Shown: in pieces, positions 47,721-56,441 of the stretch | Position numbering within the stretch: position 1 is the stretch's first letter | Layout: the number at the start of each line of letters is the position of its first letter | Origin: Nocardioides pini | Lineage (GTDB): Bacteria > Actinomycetota > Actinomycetes > Propionibacteriales > Nocardioidaceae | DNA: 64,000 bases | Reading direction: 5' to 3' | NCBI RefSeq assembly: GCF_026712185.1 | Contig: NZ_JAPPUX010000002.1 | Location: 124,001-188,000, forward strand | Translations under genes and position numbers: made by a program | Notes under the pieces: generated by a model | What the model saw: the letters and a program-made list of their open reading frames with translations, nothing else | Told to the model about the DNA's origin: nothing | The model's database searches: none

Positions 47721-49288
47721 GCGGGCGTACCTCGCTCCAGGGGTTCCGGGGACTGCGGCGCCGTCACGCGCTGCAGCTGGTGGTCGGCGCGGTCGCGCTG
47801 CCGGCGACGACGATAGGTGATGAGGACCGTCGCCGTGTGCAGGACGAGGAAGAGCATGACGAGTCGTCCGGGCCACACGCCGAGGCGGACGGCGACGGTG
47901 CGGGTCGTGCTGAGCCCGACCTCCTCCACGAGCACCTCCTGCCCGCGTGCGGGGACAGAGGCGACCACCGAGCCGTCGGGGCGCACGACGCCGGAGATGC
48001 CGTTGATCGCGGCCACCACCACCCAGCGCCCGGTCTCCTGGGCCCGCAGGCGGCTGATCTCGAACTGCTGTGCCAGCTGGCCGGTGCGGCTGAACATCGC
48101 GTTGCTCGTCTGGACGGTCACCAGCTCGGCACCGCGGGCCACCTGCCCGCCGATGCCCTCGTCGTACGCCACGTCGAAGCAGATCGCGTCGGCCACGCGC
48201 AGGTCGCCGACCCGGATCGGCTCCAGGCTGGTGCCGCGGACCATGTCGCGGGGCACCTCGGTGAGCCGGCCGTAGGTCGACGGCATCCAGCTGCTGCCGC
48301 GGAACGGGATGTACTCGCCGTACGGCACCGGGTGCCGCTTGGTGTAGCGGTCGCCGCTGCCGAGGCCCGGCTGGTAGACGATCCCCTGGTTGAGCACCTG
48401 GGTGTCGTCGAGCGGGTTGCTGTTGGTGCCGCCCACGATGATCGGCACGTCGATCGCGTCCGAGGCCGCGACGATGCCGGCGTGGACCTCGGTGTCGAGG
48501 AACGGGTCGACCGCGGTGGAGTTCTCCGGCCAGACCACGAAGTCCGGTCGCGGCTCGTCCCCCGCGGCGACGGCGTCGGCGAGGTCCTCGGTCAGCCGCA
48601 CGTGGTTGGCCGTCACCTCCCGGTGGACGGCCGGCACGTTGAGGCCCGTGCCGGGAACGTCGCCCTGCACGGCGGCGACCGTGGCCGTGCCGGTGCGCTC
48701 GAGCGGGTAGGGCACGAGCGCGGGCGCCAGCGTCACGACGGCGAGCGCGCCAACGGCGACGTAGGCCGCGCGTGACGGCGAGCGCACCTGCAGCAGCGCC
48801 CAGGCGAGCGTGGTGCCGGTCAGGGCGACCAGGAAGCTGACGCCCGTCATCCCGATCCACGGCAGCGCGTCGGCCCACGGGGTGCCGGCCGTGGCGTAGA
48901 CCAGCCGGCCGAAGGGCATCCCGCTGAAGGGGAACCCGCTGCGCCACGTCTCGATCCCGACCCACCACAGCGCGGCGAGGACCGGCCAGGCGCGCACGCG
49001 CATGCTCCACGAGATGCCGATGCCGAGCGGCACGAAGAAGGCCGCCTCCATCGCGCACATCGCGATCCACGCGTCCGTGCCGACCGAGCGCATCCAGACC
49101 ATCACGGCGTAGACGAAGGCCACGCCGAAGACCAGGCTCGGCAGCCACGCCCGGCGCGGCCCGAGCCCGCGGATGCAGAGCACGAGCACCGCGATCGCCG
49201 GCGGCATCAGCCACGAGTAGCCGATCGGCTCGAACGCCGCCGCCAGCACGAGCCCGCCGACGAACGCGAGGAGGCAGCGGACCAGCAC
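47717..49288 (-). CDS. lnt: Apolipoprotein N-acyltransferase
   Basis: A 523-aa integral membrane enzyme that N-acylates lipoproteins. Several N-terminal membrane helices (about 1-200) precede a nitrilase-like domain with the catalytic triad: Glu in WPENST, Lys in YTKRHPVPYGEY and Cys in ADAICFDVAYDEG. The GTG at 49288 follows TACGGT by six bases, a leaderless promoter. The frame stays open for 130 codons further upstream, but that sequence is Arg/Pro-rich and not coding-like. Confidence 0.92.
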   Translation of the reverse strand: MLVRCLLAFVGGLVLAAAFEPIGYSWLMPPAIAVLVLCIRGLGPRRAWLPSLVFGVAFVYAVMVWMRSVGTDAWIAMCAMEAAFFVPLGIGISWSMRVRAWPVLAALWWVGIETWRSGFPFSGMPFGRLVYATAGTPWADALPWIGMTGVSFLVALTGTTLAWALLQVRSPSRAAYVAVGALAVVTLAPALVPYPLERTGTATVAAVQGDVPGTGLNVPAVHREVTANHVRLTEDLADAVAAGDEPRPDFVVWPENSTAVDPFLDTEVHAGIVAASDAIDVPIIVGGTNSNPLDDTQVLNQGIVYQPGLGSGDRYTKRHPVPYGEYIPFRGSSWMPSTYGRLTEVPRDMVRGTSLEPIRVGDLRVADAICFDVAYDEGIGGQVARGAELVTVQTSNAMFSRTGQLAQQFEISRLRAQETGRWVVVAAINGISGVVRPDGSVVASVPARGQEVLVEEVGLSTTRTVAVRLGVWPGRLVMLFLVLHTATVLITYRRRRQRDRADHQLQRVTAPQSPEPLERGTPA

Positions 49289-49702
49289 GCACAGACCGTA
49301 GCCGACGGCCGGGCGGCGTCGAGCGCCTGCAGCGGTGCGGGAGGAACCGGGGGGCTTCGGACCAACGCGCACCCGTCTGGCTGACGAGCGCGCGAAGTTG
49401 TCTACGGCCCCGGGGTCCCTCCCGCATCCAGCCCCCGCGGGGCGCCGTCGACTCGTCGACGAACGGTGGGCACCGCTGGCTGGACGTGCCCCACGCTCGG
49501 CTCCGCTCTGTCGAAGGCGCCACCCGCGAGCTGCACAGGCGGACCACGGAACCCTCTCTCCCCCACGCGGAGGTGTCAACACGTCCCTGACCTGCGACGA
49601 CGCGCGTTGTCGCAGGTCAACGAACCGGTGCCACGGTGAAACTTCACCGACAAATGCCGGACCGTCGGCGTGTCGACGCATGACACGCCGGTCCTGCGGG
49701 TA
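49289..49702. other. Gene-free interval between lnt and kal with hairpin cluster
   Basis: The 414 bases hold the lnt promoter (TACGGT, minus strand, 49300-49295), a small palindrome CGTCGACTCGTCGACG at 49446-49461, and three hairpins at 49588-49693 described separately. No convincing open frame or riboswitch was found. A cobalamin aptamer was looked for because of the B12-dependent KamDE and was not recognised. Confidence 0.6.
49588..49693. terminator. Three consecutive hairpins downstream of kal
   Basis: Hairpin 1: 16-bp arms at 49588-49603 and 49604-49619 with one mismatch (TGACCTGCGAC pairs GTCGCAGGTCA). Hairpin 2: CGGTGAA and TTCACCG at 49634-49649. Hairpin 3: GACCG...GCGTGTC with GACACGCCGGTC at 49660-49693, with a bulge. 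Hairpin 3 lies 10 bases after the kal stop, so it is the likely operon terminator. The others may be dispersed repeats or protect the transcript end. Confidence 0.65.
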
Positions 49703-50113
49703 TCAGCCTCGCGGCGCGGGGGGTACGACGACCGTGCCCGTGGCGGTCGTGGCGACCACCGGCGGGTCGAGGACCTCGGCGCGACCGGGCGCGTCGTCGG
49801 TCGGAGCACCCCTCCCGACGACGTGCACGGCGAAGTCCATGACCCGGCTGCGCGTCCCCTCCCGCACCAGCGTCGCGGTGATCTCGAGGACGTCGCCGGC
49901 GCGGACCGGGGCCCGGAACTGGACGTCGGAGTAGGACGCGAAGAGGCCCTCGTCACCGTCGAGCACGATGCACATCTCGGTGGCCACGTCGCCGAACAGC
50001 CCGAGGCTGTAGGCGCCGTCGACCAGGTTCCCGGCGTAGTGGGCGTGGGAGTAGGGCACGTAGCGACGGTGGGTGACGACGGTGCCGACGCGGTCGGTCA
50101 TCGGGGTGCTCAT
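49703..50113 (-). CDS. kal: 3-aminobutyryl-CoA ammonia-lyase
   Basis: A 136-aa hotdog-fold protein matching Kal of the lysine fermentation route, which turns L-3-aminobutyryl-CoA into crotonyl-CoA and ammonia. Segments include RYVPYSHAHYAGNLVDGAYSL and FASYSDVQFRAPVRAGD. The ATG at 50113 overlaps the kamE stop by four bases. Position as the last gene of the kam operon supports the assignment over a general dehydratase. Confidence 0.88.
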   Translation of the reverse strand: MSTPMTDRVGTVVTHRRYVPYSHAHYAGNLVDGAYSLGLFGDVATEMCIVLDGDEGLFASYSDVQFRAPVRAGDVLEITATLVREGTRSRVMDFAVHVVGRGAPTDDAPGRAEVLDPPVVATTATGTVVVPPAPRG

Positions 50114-50862
50114 GAGGCCTTCTCCTGGGTGGTCCTCGGGCCGGCGAGGCGGTGGACGATGAACGACGCGACCTCGCCCGGCGTCGTACCCCTGCTGAAG
50201 ACGCGGTCGACGCCCAGCTCGCCGGCCATCGTCTCGTCGAAGCGCGGGCCGCCGACCACGAGCAGCGGACGCTTGGCTGCCGGGTAGGCCTCGCGGAAGG
50301 CCGCGGACATCTCGCGGGTGTTGAGCAGGTGGGCGTCGCGCTGGGTGACCACCTGCGAGACGAGCACCGCGTCGGCCTTCTCCTCGCGGGCGGCCTCGAC
50401 GAGCTGCGGGACCGACACCTGCGCACCGAGGTTCACCACCTTGAGCTCGCGGTAGTACTCCAGGCCCTTCTCCCCCGCGAAGCCCTTGATGTTGAGGATC
50501 GCGTCGATGCCGACGGTGTGCGCGTCGGTGCCGATGCAGCCGCCCACGACCACCAGGCGGCGGCGCAGGGACCGCTTGATCGCGGCGTTGGCCTCCTTCG
50601 GCGTCAGCAGCGGGTAGTCGCGCTCGACGACCTCGACCGTGCTCGGGTCGACGAGGTGGTTGACGCGGCCGTAGACGACGAAGAAGGTGAAGCCCTCCCC
50701 CATCGGCTTGGCGTGCACCACCAGCGCCGGGTCCATGCCCATCTTGTTCGCGAGCTGCACCGCGGCGCCCTCGGCGACCTTGGAGTGCTCGATGGGCAGG
50801 GTGAAGGAGAGCTGCACCATGCCGTCTCCGGTGGTGTCGCCATAGGGACGAATGAGGCTCAC
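50110..50862 (-). CDS. kamE: Lysine 5,6-aminomutase beta subunit
   Basis: A 250-aa B12- and PLP-binding subunit. The cobalamin-binding D113-x-H115-x2-G118 motif (TDAHTVGID) and K126 (NIKG) are present; the His-Lys spacing of 11 residues equals that of the clostridial enzyme (H133/K144), where the lysine holds PLP. It moves the terminal amino group of beta-lysine to C5. The GTG at 50862 overlaps the kamD stop (GTGA). Confidence 0.95.
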   Translation of the reverse strand: MSLIRPYGDTTGDGMVQLSFTLPIEHSKVAEGAAVQLANKMGMDPALVVHAKPMGEGFTFFVVYGRVNHLVDPSTVEVVERDYPLLTPKEANAAIKRSLRRRLVVVGGCIGTDAHTVGIDAILNIKGFAGEKGLEYYRELKVVNLGAQVSVPQLVEAAREEKADAVLVSQVVTQRDAHLLNTREMSAAFREAYPAAKRPLLVVGGPRFDETMAGELGVDRVFSRGTTPGEVASFIVHRLAGPRTTQEKAS

Positions 50863-52445
50863 TTCTCCTCCAGGATCTCGGTCGCCGGGTTGTAGTAGCC
50901 GCTCGCCTTCTCGGCGACGCCGTCGAGGCCCTTGCCCTTGTCGGCCGGTCGCTTCATCAGGCCGAAGGTGCCGTCGGCGATGGCGGAGAGCAGCGGGGGC
51001 TCGCCCGGCACGCTGCGGTCGGCCCTGATCTCCTCGAGCAGGTCGATGGCCTCGCCCAGCACCTCGCGGGCGCGGGAGGCGATGAACCCGTCGGGCGAGG
51101 GGTGGAAGTCCTCACGTAGGTTGCCGGCGGCGTTCATCACGTAGCGGACGTTCTGCAGGGCCAGGTCGCGGTCGGAGATCCACGGCGTCACGACCGCCTC
51201 GGTCATCATGCCGACGAGCAGGATGCCCTGGCCGGTCATGGCGCCGACGAGGTTGAAGAACCCGTCGAGGAGGTAGCCCTTGAAGATGTCACCGGTCATG
51301 TGGCGCGTCGGCGGCATCCACTTCAGCGGCGCGTCCGGGAAGAGCTCGCGGGCGAGCATCGCGTGGGCCAGCTCGAGGCGGAAGGAGTCCGGGACCTCGG
51401 GGTCGATCTCGAAGGCGTGGCCCAGGCCGAGCTGCCAGTCCTCGAGCCCGGCCTCCTTGGCGAAGTACTCGTTGAGCAGCTGGCTCGTCGTGACCGTGTG
51501 GGCGGCCTCGATCGCGTCGGCGGTGGTGAGGTAGTTGTCCTCGCCGGTGTTGATGATGATCCCCGCGCGGGCGTGGACCTGCCGGCTGAAGCGCTGGTCG
51601 ACGAAGGTGCGGATCGGGTTGATGTCGCGGAAGAGGATGCCGTACATCGAGTCGTTGAGCATCATGTCGAGCCGCTCGAGGCCGGCCAGGGCCGCGATCT
51701 CCGGCATGCACAGGCCGGACGCGTAGTTGGTGAGGCGGACGTAGCGGCCGAGCTCCTTCGACGTCTCGTCGAGGGCGGCCCGCATGAGGCGGAAGTTCTC
51801 CTGCGTGGCATAGGTGCCGGCGAAGCCCTCGCGGGTCGCGCCCTCCGGCACGAAGTCGAGCAGCGACTGGCCGGTGGAGCGGATCACGGCGATGACGTCG
51901 GCGCCCTCGCGGGCCGCGGCCTGGGCCTGTGGGATGTCCTCGTGGATGTCGCCGGTGGCGACGATCAGGTAGATCCACGGCTTGCTCGGCGCGTCGCCGA
52001 CCTTGGCGATCATCCGCTCGCGCGCGACCCGCTGGCGGTCGATCTGCTTGATGCCGGCGCCGACGGCCTTGCGCGCGGCGGCGCCGGCCCGCTTCGCGTC
52101 CCTGCCCTCGGGCACCCGGAAGGTGACCGAGCCGGCGGCTGCCTTCTGCGCGAGGGTCAGCAGGTCGTCGCCCTCGCCGCGGAGCAGCGCGTCCCACACC
52201 GGGAGGCTGACGCCGTGCTCGAGGCCCACGTCGGCGCGGACCACGTCGGCGAGGCGGTTGACCCAGGGCGTGCCGTCCGGGTCGGCCCCGCCGAGGCCGG
52301 CCAGGCGCAGGGTGGCGCGCTCCACGCTGACCGTGGTGTGGCGCTGGGCGAGGTCGACGATCGGCTTGCCGACCTGGCGGGCGAGCGTGCGCGCGCGGCG
52401 CACGTCCGCGCGGTCGATGCCGAGCGCACTCGTCGTTCGGGCCAT
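50859..52445 (-). CDS. kamD: Lysine 5,6-aminomutase alpha subunit
   Basis: A 528-aa large subunit of the B12-dependent 5,6-aminomutase, a TIM-barrel protein. Typical regions are WIYLIVATGDIHEDIPQAQ, GLCMPEIAALAGLERLDMML and NTGEDNYLTTADAIEAAHTV. Together with KamE it converts (3S)-3,6-diaminohexanoate to 3,5-diaminohexanoate. It starts one base after kdd ends. Confidence 0.95.
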   Translation of the reverse strand: MARTTSALGIDRADVRRARTLARQVGKPIVDLAQRHTTVSVERATLRLAGLGGADPDGTPWVNRLADVVRADVGLEHGVSLPVWDALLRGEGDDLLTLAQKAAAGSVTFRVPEGRDAKRAGAAARKAVGAGIKQIDRQRVARERMIAKVGDAPSKPWIYLIVATGDIHEDIPQAQAAAREGADVIAVIRSTGQSLLDFVPEGATREGFAGTYATQENFRLMRAALDETSKELGRYVRLTNYASGLCMPEIAALAGLERLDMMLNDSMYGILFRDINPIRTFVDQRFSRQVHARAGIIINTGEDNYLTTADAIEAAHTVTTSQLLNEYFAKEAGLEDWQLGLGHAFEIDPEVPDSFRLELAHAMLARELFPDAPLKWMPPTRHMTGDIFKGYLLDGFFNLVGAMTGQGILLVGMMTEAVVTPWISDRDLALQNVRYVMNAAGNLREDFHPSPDGFIASRAREVLGEAIDLLEEIRADRSVPGEPPLLSAIADGTFGLMKRPADKGKGLDGVAEKASGYYNPATEILEEK

Positions 52446-52446
52446 G

Positions 52447-53526
52447 TCAGAGCCTCCGCTCGAAGAGTCCGCGGACGCCGGCGTCGCCGCGCAGCAGCTC
52501 CATCGCGTAGGCGGCGTGGCCCGGGACGTAGCCGTTGCCGACGAGCATCCGCACGTCGGCGGCCAGGCCCTCGGCCCCCAGGGCGGCCGCGCTGAAGCTG
52601 GTGGCCATGGAGAAGAAGATGACGGTGCCCCGCTCGGCGGTGGCGAGGATGGCGCCGCCCTCGCAGCCGGGGACGTCGACGCACACCACGGTGACGTCGG
52701 CCGGGCCGCCGGCCGCGGTCACGGCGTCCCGCAGCGCGATCGGGTCGCGGGCGTCGGCGACGGCGACGACGTCGGCGAGGCCGGCCCCGGTCAGCAGGTC
52801 GTGCTCGTCCTGGTGCGGTACGACGCCGATGGTGCGGGCCGCGCCGGCCTGCCGTGCCGCGGCAAGGCTGAGGGAGCCGGACTTGCCCGCTCCCCCGACG
52901 ACGGCGACGACCGGCGCCTGCCTGCGGGCGGCGTACTCCTCCACGACGCGGGCGGTGAGCGCCGGGGCGCCGCAGACGTCCATCACGCTGAGCGAGAGCG
53001 CCGGGTCGAGGTCGTCGGGGATGACCGCGGCGATGGAGCGGCCGAAGAGCACCGCGTAGCCGTCGCACGGCACCTGCTCGCTGTCGCCGCCCCAGCGGGC
53101 CAGGCCGTCCTCGATGACGAGCGGGGTGAGCGTGAGGCTCACGAGCGTCGCGACGCGGTCGCCCACCGTGAGGCCGAGCGGCGACTCGGGGCCGACCTCC
53201 TCGACGGTGCCGACGAGCATGCCGCCGGAGCCGGTCTCGGGGTTCTGCATCTTGCCGCGGGTGGCGACGATGTCGAGCACCTCGGCGCGGACGGCGTCGC
53301 CGTGCCTCTCGCCGTACTTCGTGTGCTTGCGCTCGAGCTGGCGGAACGACGCTGCGTCGAGGTTGAGCCGCTCGACGCGGATGCGCACCTCGTCGGGCCA
53401 CAGCTCGGCGCGGGTGTCGAGACGGCGGGCGGCCTGCGGCAGCACGGCCGCGTCGTCGAGGACCCGGTGCAGGCCGGTCGGGTCACTGGTGCGGACGTCC
53501 GCCTGGATGTCCGAGGAGGGGTTCAT
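52447..53526 (-). CDS. kdd: L-erythro-3,5-diaminohexanoate dehydrogenase
   Basis: A 359-aa NAD(P)-dependent oxidative deaminase giving 5-amino-3-oxohexanoate. The dinucleotide motif VVGGAGKSGS and family segments KMQNPETGSGGMLVGTVEEVG and MDVCGAPALTARVVEEY are visible. The ATG at 53526 has AAGGA eight bases upstream; MPC... nine bases further up is less likely. It heads the minus-strand kam operon and is divergent from kamA. Confidence 0.94.
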   Translation of the reverse strand: MNPSSDIQADVRTSDPTGLHRVLDDAAVLPQAARRLDTRAELWPDEVRIRVERLNLDAASFRQLERKHTKYGERHGDAVRAEVLDIVATRGKMQNPETGSGGMLVGTVEEVGPESPLGLTVGDRVATLVSLTLTPLVIEDGLARWGGDSEQVPCDGYAVLFGRSIAAVIPDDLDPALSLSVMDVCGAPALTARVVEEYAARRQAPVVAVVGGAGKSGSLSLAAARQAGAARTIGVVPHQDEHDLLTGAGLADVVAVADARDPIALRDAVTAAGGPADVTVVCVDVPGCEGGAILATAERGTVIFFSMATSFSAAALGAEGLAADVRMLVGNGYVPGHAAYAMELLRGDAGVRGLFERRL

Positions 53527-53558
53527 GCAGGGCATCCTTCTAGGTTCGGCGCGTACAA

Positions 53559-53573
53559 CCGCAAATCTTGCGG
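53559..53573. promoter_or_regulatory. CCGCAA-ATC-TTGCGG palindrome between kdd and kamA
   Basis: A perfect 6-3-6 inverted repeat lies 33 bases before the kdd start and eight bases before a TTGGAC (53581-53586)/TACTCT (53606-53611) promoter facing kamA. Its GCAA-N3-TTGC core resembles Lrp/AsnC-family operators, which fits lysine-responsive control of both transcripts. Confidence 0.6.
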
Positions 53574-53701
53574 CGTGGCATTGGACTCGCCGCATGTTCT
53601 CCACGTACTCTCCCAGATGTGTCGCCGCACACACAACCGGCGCGCCGTCAGACCTGACCCCCGCCGCGGAAGCGGTCCGGGGCCACCCGCGAGGAGAACC
53701 C

Positions 53702-55168
53702 ATGAGCATCGAGACCGCCACCTCGCTGGAGGGGGCACTCGCCACCGGCCAGCCCTACCCCTACCAGCGGGTCGAGCTCGTCGAGCCCGACTGGACCCGG
53801 TTCCCGGGCTGGGCCGACGTGAGCGCCGCGGACTGGGCCTCCGTGCAGTGGCAGCGGGCCCACTGCGTCAAGAACGTCAAGCAGCTCCGTGAGCTGATGG
53901 GCGACCTGCTCGACGAGCGCTTCTACGCCGACCTCGAGCGCGACCAGGCCGAGCGGGCCACGATGTCGATGCTCGTGCCGCCGCAGATGATGAACACGAT
54001 GGTGCCGACGTTCGAGCCGGCCGGCGCCGGGTCGATGACCGAGGCGTTCTACGCCGACCCGGTGCGCCACTACATGGTCCCGGTGTTCAGCGACCGCCGC
54101 ACCGACTGGCCCTCCCACCCGCACGCGGCGCGCGACTCGCTGCACGAGCACGACATGTGGGCCACCGAGGGCCTCACCCACCGCTACCCCACCAAGGTGC
54201 TCGCCGAGCTGCTGCCGACGTGCCCGCAGTACTGCGGCCACTGCACGCGCATGGACCTGGTCGGCAACTCGACCCCGGTCATCGACAAGCTCAAGTTCGC
54301 CGGCAAGCCCAACGACCGGCTCGGCGACATGCTCGACTACCTGCGTCGCACGCCGTCCGTGCGCGACGTGGTGGTCTCCGGCGGCGACGTCGCCAACATG
54401 CCGTGGCCCCGGCTCGAGGCGTTCCTCATGTCGGTGCTCGAGGTCGAGAACATCCGCGACATCCGGCTCGCCACCAAGGCGCTCATCGGCCTCCCGCAGC
54501 ACTGGCTGCAGCCTGACGTGGTCGAGGGCGTCGCCCGCGTCGCCTCGGTCGCCCGCTCGCGCGGCGTCTCGCTGGCGATGCACACCCACGCCAACCACGC
54601 GAACTCCGTGACGCCGATCGTCGCCGAGGCCTCGCGCGCGATGCTCGACGCCGGCCTGCGCGACGTACGCAACCAGGGCGTGCTGCTCGACGGCGTCAAC
54701 GCCGACCCGCACGCGCTGCTCGACCTGTGCTTCCGCCTCCTCGACGGCGCGCAGATCATGCCCTACTACTTCTACATGTGCGACATGATCCCGTTCTCGG
54801 AGCACTGGCGGGTCTCGCTCGCCGACGCGCAGCGCCTGCAGCACCACATCATGGGCTACCTGCCGGGCTTCGCGACGCCGCGCATCGTGTGCGACGTGCC
54901 GTTCGTCGGCAAGCGCTGGGTCCACCAGAACGCCGACTACGACACCGAGCACGGCATCTCCTACTGGACGAAGAACTACCGCACCTCGATCGAGTCCGAC
55001 GACGCCGAGGCCCTCTCGCGCTACTACGAGTACTACGACCCGATCCACACCCTCCCCGAGTCCGGCCAGCAGTGGTGGGAGGAGCACGGGCGCCTCGACG
55101 AGGCCTCCCTCAAGGCCGCCGAGATGGCCGAGGCCTCCCGCCGTACCGCCGCCCTCCAGGCCTGGTAG
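53702..55168 (+). CDS. kamA: Lysine 2,3-aminomutase (radical SAM)
   Basis: A 488-aa radical-SAM, PLP-dependent aminomutase converting L-lysine to L-beta-lysine. The cluster-binding C174-x3-C178-x2-C181 motif lies in CPQYCGHCTRMD. Other family regions are VVVSGGDVANMPW and YYFYMCDMIPFSEHW. The ATG at 53702 is preceded by GAGGAG. The enzyme class is oxygen-sensitive, but long KamA forms also occur in aerobic actinobacteria. It is divergent from kdd-kamDE-kal. Confidence 0.94.
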   Translation: MSIETATSLEGALATGQPYPYQRVELVEPDWTRFPGWADVSAADWASVQWQRAHCVKNVKQLRELMGDLLDERFYADLERDQAERATMSMLVPPQMMNTMVPTFEPAGAGSMTEAFYADPVRHYMVPVFSDRRTDWPSHPHAARDSLHEHDMWATEGLTHRYPTKVLAELLPTCPQYCGHCTRMDLVGNSTPVIDKLKFAGKPNDRLGDMLDYLRRTPSVRDVVVSGGDVANMPWPRLEAFLMSVLEVENIRDIRLATKALIGLPQHWLQPDVVEGVARVASVARSRGVSLAMHTHANHANSVTPIVAEASRAMLDAGLRDVRNQGVLLDGVNADPHALLDLCFRLLDGAQIMPYYFYMCDMIPFSEHWRVSLADAQRLQHHIMGYLPGFATPRIVCDVPFVGKRWVHQNADYDTEHGISYWTKNYRTSIESDDAEALSRYYEYYDPIHTLPESGQQWWEEHGRLDEASLKAAEMAEASRRTAALQAW

Positions 55169-55224
55169 GTCGCCCGGCGCCGTCTGCCGCTGGCCGACAG
55201 CTGCTGGCATCTGTCCGCTGAGTT

Positions 55225-55252
55225 CGGACTCCCCGCTCGAGCGGGGAGTCCG
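55225..55252. repeat. Perfect 28-bp palindrome, copy 1
   Basis: CGGACTCCCCGCTC is followed directly by its reverse complement. It lies 57 bases after kamA and can act as its terminator. The same palindrome recurs at 56371-56406, so the two copies bracket the 55371-56315 gene. Confidence 0.85.
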
Positions 55253-55370
55253 CCACTTCAAGGGGTGCACAACGGCCTCCAGGTGACGGACTACCCCAAC
55301 CAGTCCGGAGTTCTCCACAGCCGCGTCGGGCACCGTTTCGGGGGCGGGTGGTCCCGGGCACCAGTAGCGC

Positions 55371-56315
55371 ATGGCCGAGTTCCAGCTGTCCCTCACCGAC
55401 GTCATGCTCCGGCGCGAGCTGTTGGCAGAAGGATTCACCGATCGCGACATCCGCGCCCACGTGAAGGCCGGAGTGCTCACCAAGCTCCGCTACGGGGCGT
55501 ACGCACCGACAGATCTCGTCAAGGAGCTCGATGAGGTCGGGATGATGCGTGCGCGTGCGCGAGCCGTGCTCCGCACCGCCCACGAGTCCGCGGTGCTGTC
55601 TCACGAGAACAGCCTCGCCGAGCACGGGGTCCCGCTGTGGGGCGTCGGACTGGATGAGACGCACCTGACACGCACCGACGGGCGGGCCGGTCGACGCGAG
55701 GCCGGCGTCGTGCACCACCACGCGACGCTCGGCAAGCGCTGGTGGGCGACACGCGACAGCGTCCCGGCCACCCACCCGGCGCGCGCAGCCATCGAGGTGG
55801 CCACCGTGCATGGCACCGAGGCCGGACTGGTCGCGGCGTGCGGAGTGCTGCACCGGGAGCTCGCGTCGGTCGCCGAGCTGCACGACGCGGCGGCCGCTGC
55901 GCGCCGCTGGCCCGGGAGTCTCAGCACGAGGCTCGTCCTGGCTCGCGCCGACGCCCGCCTCACCAACGTCGCAGAAGCTCGGACGTGGCACCTGTTCTTC
56001 GAGCAGCGGGTCCCCCGACCCGAGCCGCAGGTCACGGTGTACGACGAGCGCGGGAACCTGCTGGGGATCGTCGACTTCCTGTGGGCCGAGCTCGGTGTCT
56101 TCCTCGAGTTCGACGGCCGGATCAAGTACGAGCAGCACCGCCGACCCGGCGAGTCTCTCGGCGATTACCTCATGCGGGAGAAGCGGCGGGAGGAGCAGAT
56201 CTGCGTGCGGAAGGGCTGGATCTGCATCCGCGTCACCTGGGCCGACCTGCAGCGCCCGGCCGTGCTCGCCCGCCGGATCCGCGAGGCGCTCAAGAGTCGG
56301 GCAAGCGCCCGCTGA
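55371..56315 (+). CDS. AbiEi-like N-domain with PD-(D/E)xK-type nuclease C-domain
   Basis: A 314-aa protein. Residues about 5-55 (MLRRELLAEGFTDRDIRAHV) look like the winged-helix domain of AbiEi-type antitoxin proteins. The C-terminus (about 210-310) resembles DUF559/Vsr-like endonucleases: IVDFLW, then FLEFDGRIKYE, and KGWICIRVTW. The D...E-x-D...K arrangement fits a PD-(D/E)xK core. No AbiEii toxin gene is next to it, so this is not a complete type IV toxin-antitoxin pair. It is flanked by copies of one palindrome and may have been acquired as a unit. Confidence 0.65.
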   Translation: MAEFQLSLTDVMLRRELLAEGFTDRDIRAHVKAGVLTKLRYGAYAPTDLVKELDEVGMMRARARAVLRTAHESAVLSHENSLAEHGVPLWGVGLDETHLTRTDGRAGRREAGVVHHHATLGKRWWATRDSVPATHPARAAIEVATVHGTEAGLVAACGVLHRELASVAELHDAAAAARRWPGSLSTRLVLARADARLTNVAEARTWHLFFEQRVPRPEPQVTVYDERGNLLGIVDFLWAELGVFLEFDGRIKYEQHRRPGESLGDYLMREKRREEQICVRKGWICIRVTWADLQRPAVLARRIREALKSRASAR

Positions 56316-56370
56316 TCGTCGTTCTTGTTGGCCAGGTCCGACACCTGATGTGGGTTGTACGCCCCTCCAC

Positions 56371-56406
56371 GTGACGGACTCCCCGCTCGAGCGGGGAGTC
56401 CGTCAC
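56371..56406. repeat. Perfect 36-bp palindrome, copy 2
   Basis: GTGACGGACTCCCCGCTC is followed by its exact reverse complement. Its core equals copy 1 at 55225-55252. It sits between the convergent AbiEi-like and MDMPI-like genes and can act as a bidirectional terminator. Confidence 0.88.
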
Positions 56407-56441
56407 GCTCGGGCGCAAGGACCGGGGATCGCTGCGGGAGG

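Noticed and set aside
49289..49681. N-terminal extension of lnt
   Set aside because: The frame is open, but the residues are Arg/Pro/Gly-rich without hydrophobic pattern, and a leaderless promoter abuts GTG 49288.
49289..49702. Cobalamin riboswitch for the B12-dependent kam genes
   Set aside because: No B12-box-like segment recognised, and the interval lies downstream of kal, not upstream of the operon.
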